A DNA stretch of 64,000 bases from Epiperipatus broadwayi (taxonomy: Eukaryota > Onychophora > Udeonychophora > Euonychophora > Peripatidae), in NCBI GenBank assembly GCA_028023455.1, contig JAQFVV010000031.1, positions 4,344,001 through 4,408,000 of the forward strand. The letters run 5' to 3'. The notes beneath the pieces were generated by a model. That model was not told the origin of the DNA and searched no databases. It saw only the letters and a list, made by a program, of their open reading frames with translations. Numbering within the stretch: position 1 is the first letter of the stretch; each line of letters starts with the position of its first letter. Positions 62,205-64,000 of this stretch are shown piece after piece. Position numbers and translations under genes: made by a program.

Positions 62205-63502
62205 ATAAATTTAAGGAGTACAGTATTATATTATTTTTTTAATTGTTATAACAATATTAAAAGAAATATTTTAAACTTTTAATTGTAATATATATATATA
62301 CATTAAGTATAATTTTAAAATAATACCACATATCCAAAATACTATTCTACATAAGGTAATGATGAAGAACAGTAATTTTTATTTAAAGGAAAATAATTTG
62401 TTGCTTTTATTACAATTGATTATTAATTAGATAGGTATACATTGTACATTAAGTTACCTGCCCTAAGCAAATGAGGTTATTAGAAATTGATCACTTGATC
62501 ATCATGTTATTGCTTGCTACTCTTAACATTATTTATTCTAGCAGCTTTATTTTAAAGCTATATCATAAATCTTCATGTAATGAGTTCTCAATACCATTAG
62601 GATGCATATATTTATAAATTAATGCTCAGGATTTTTTTTCTCTCTCATACTTATTTTATTATTAAATTATGGAAATATTTTAACACAGTAATAATAAAAT
62701 AAGCAGAAAACAAAAAGTAGAAAATGTTGAAATTTCATTTCCGTTTTCAAAATATGGAAAAAGTTTGCTTAAGATGATATTTAAAATTATATTGATGAGT
62801 TTTTACATCTAATTTCAAATTATCTACATAATTTCCCTGATAAAAAATATTCTTAATAAAAGAATAAATATCCAAATCGATATTCAGAAATAGTACTTAT
62901 GTATCAACCATTATATAATAGATTATTTGAAATATTAATGATAGGAAAAAAAAAATGAATTTGCTCCAAATTACTATTAACCAAAGGTGGAATGTTAAAA
63001 TTCTTTAAATGTGTGTGAGAAATCCATTGCTTAAAGATCATTTTATCAGATTGATTTATATTATTGTAAATAAAAATGTTCCTGGAGTTAGTATGTTATA
63101 GAAGTGAAAATAGTCTACTTTATGGAAATTAATATTGTGTCACAAAGACCAATCTTAACATCATTTTTTAAAGAGAATAAAAAGGTCTATTTAATGGTAC
63201 ATATTTCATTAATGAGCCATTGAACACTGAAAAGGTATACTTTTAAAGGATAAGTCACGTTATATATATATTTGTGTATGTGTGTATTCAAAAGTTTATG
63301 TTTTGTAAGAAAAGCTTATCATATTTTTAAAATATAATAGTTTTAATTCTGGATTATAATGTTAATTAAATATAGAAGTGTCAAATGAAAACATGAATAA
63401 TTTTGGATTAGCAAGGGTATAGGTCAGTTAACAAGTTACATAATAGGTTAGATAAAATAAGACTTTTAGCAAAAAGCCAGTGCTCATGGTTAGAAGGATA
63501 TA
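62205..63502. other. Noncoding stretch
   Basis: No supported feature; AT-rich, with a TA/TG microsatellite near 63261-63285. Confidence 0.5.
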
Positions 63503-64000
63503 CACCTGGGTCTCGTTTTACGCGATAGATAGGTTCCTCAGAAAACACGCGCAAATGAAATTGCGCAAAAATAGACGTAACTTACATTGAAAAAGGGGGG
63601 ATGCGGTCTGTAATTTTTCGAAATTCGTGTAAAAGCAAAGCACCAACGTAAAATTACTTTAAAATTCGCGCAAAAAAAAAATAAGGAAATAAAATATGAC
63701 TAATAAAAAATTTCAAATTTGAAAAAAATTGATACAAGACAAACTTTTTTTAACTATAATATTTAATTTTATTCAAAATAATATATTTTTATGCATAATT
63801 TACATTTTTTTTATACACGTTTTAATTATTATCGATATTTGCCGAAAAACATGTTCGTTTGCAAACTGAGGAAATACAGCTAGCGCTAACTTCACACTCA
63901 TGTTGTGTCAATAGATTTCTGGTGACAACATAATTAGTAATTAATCTTTGAGGTGATGATTTTATTAATTGTTTATGAACTTAGACTTACGATAATAAAA
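63503..64000. mobile_element. TIR DNA transposon, second copy, left end (runs off window)
   Basis: It begins TA|CACCTGGGTCTCGTTTTACG and stays alignable with 52022-52520 for the whole visible 498 bases. It keeps many CpG where the other copy has TpG or CpA, for example 'tttacgcgat' against 'tttatgtggt' and 'attgcgcaaaa' against 'atctcacaaaa'. The body and right TIR lie beyond base 64000, so it cannot be said whether it encodes a transposase. Confidence 0.8.

Overview
This is a very AT-rich animal-type nuclear sequence with no host gene that I can support. CpG is scarce, homopolymer A/T runs and AT microsatellites are everywhere, and the open frames are short and mostly spurious. What can be read is decayed mobile DNA: RTE-like, Tx1/L1-like and CR1/jockey-like LINEs, a Ty3/gypsy pol remnant, pogo/Tigger and piggyBac-type DNA transposons, tRNA-derived SINEs and long-hairpin MITEs. 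This mix points to a repeat-rich metazoan, most likely an invertebrate. I cannot name the species from the sequence.

Layout. 1-1.4 kb: short tandem duplications, including a ~109 bp array that runs off the left edge. 3.7-4.8 kb: 5' half of an RTE LINE. 6.7-8.9 kb: three long hairpin elements and a possible hAT-like transposase remnant. 9.2-9.4 kb: C-terminal scrap of a LINE. 12.2-12.8 kb (minus): C-terminal part of a pogo/Tigger-like transposase, followed by a tRNA-derived SINE at 13.0 kb. 16.5-17.7 kb (minus): 3' half of an RTE copy that keeps its FADD motif. 19.1-19.7 kb: a degenerate ~125 bp tandem array. 24.0-25.0, 33.1-33.8 and 58.7-59.6 kb: three 3' ends of one LINE family sharing a 3' UTR. 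28.4-30.7 kb: a gypsy RT fragment next to another RTE copy. 30.7-32.0 kb: hairpin MITEs. 35.1-38.8 kb: a richer-GC, CpG-retaining stretch with LTR-like promoter signals and a minus-strand LINE fragment. 40.9-44.1 kb: a nearly full-length RTE LINE. 44.3-45.4 kb: another LINE RT remnant. 46.3-49.1 kb: a comparatively young Tx1/L1-like LINE. 52.0-54.1 kb: a TIR element with pogo/Tigger-like ends that contains a piggyBac-type element. A second copy of the TIR element starts at 63.5 kb and runs off the right edge.

No gene appears functional. Every RT or transposase frame is broken by stops or frameshifts, and several catalytic motifs are substituted. The points of most interest are the nested transposon at 52-54 kb and its unexplained 0.5 kb flanking repeat, the contrast in CpG decay between the two TIR copies, RTE copies that keep the 5' end but lose the 3' end, the cluster of long hairpins, and poly-G/C tracts in an AT-rich setting. 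Family assignments rest on motifs read by eye; no database search was possible.
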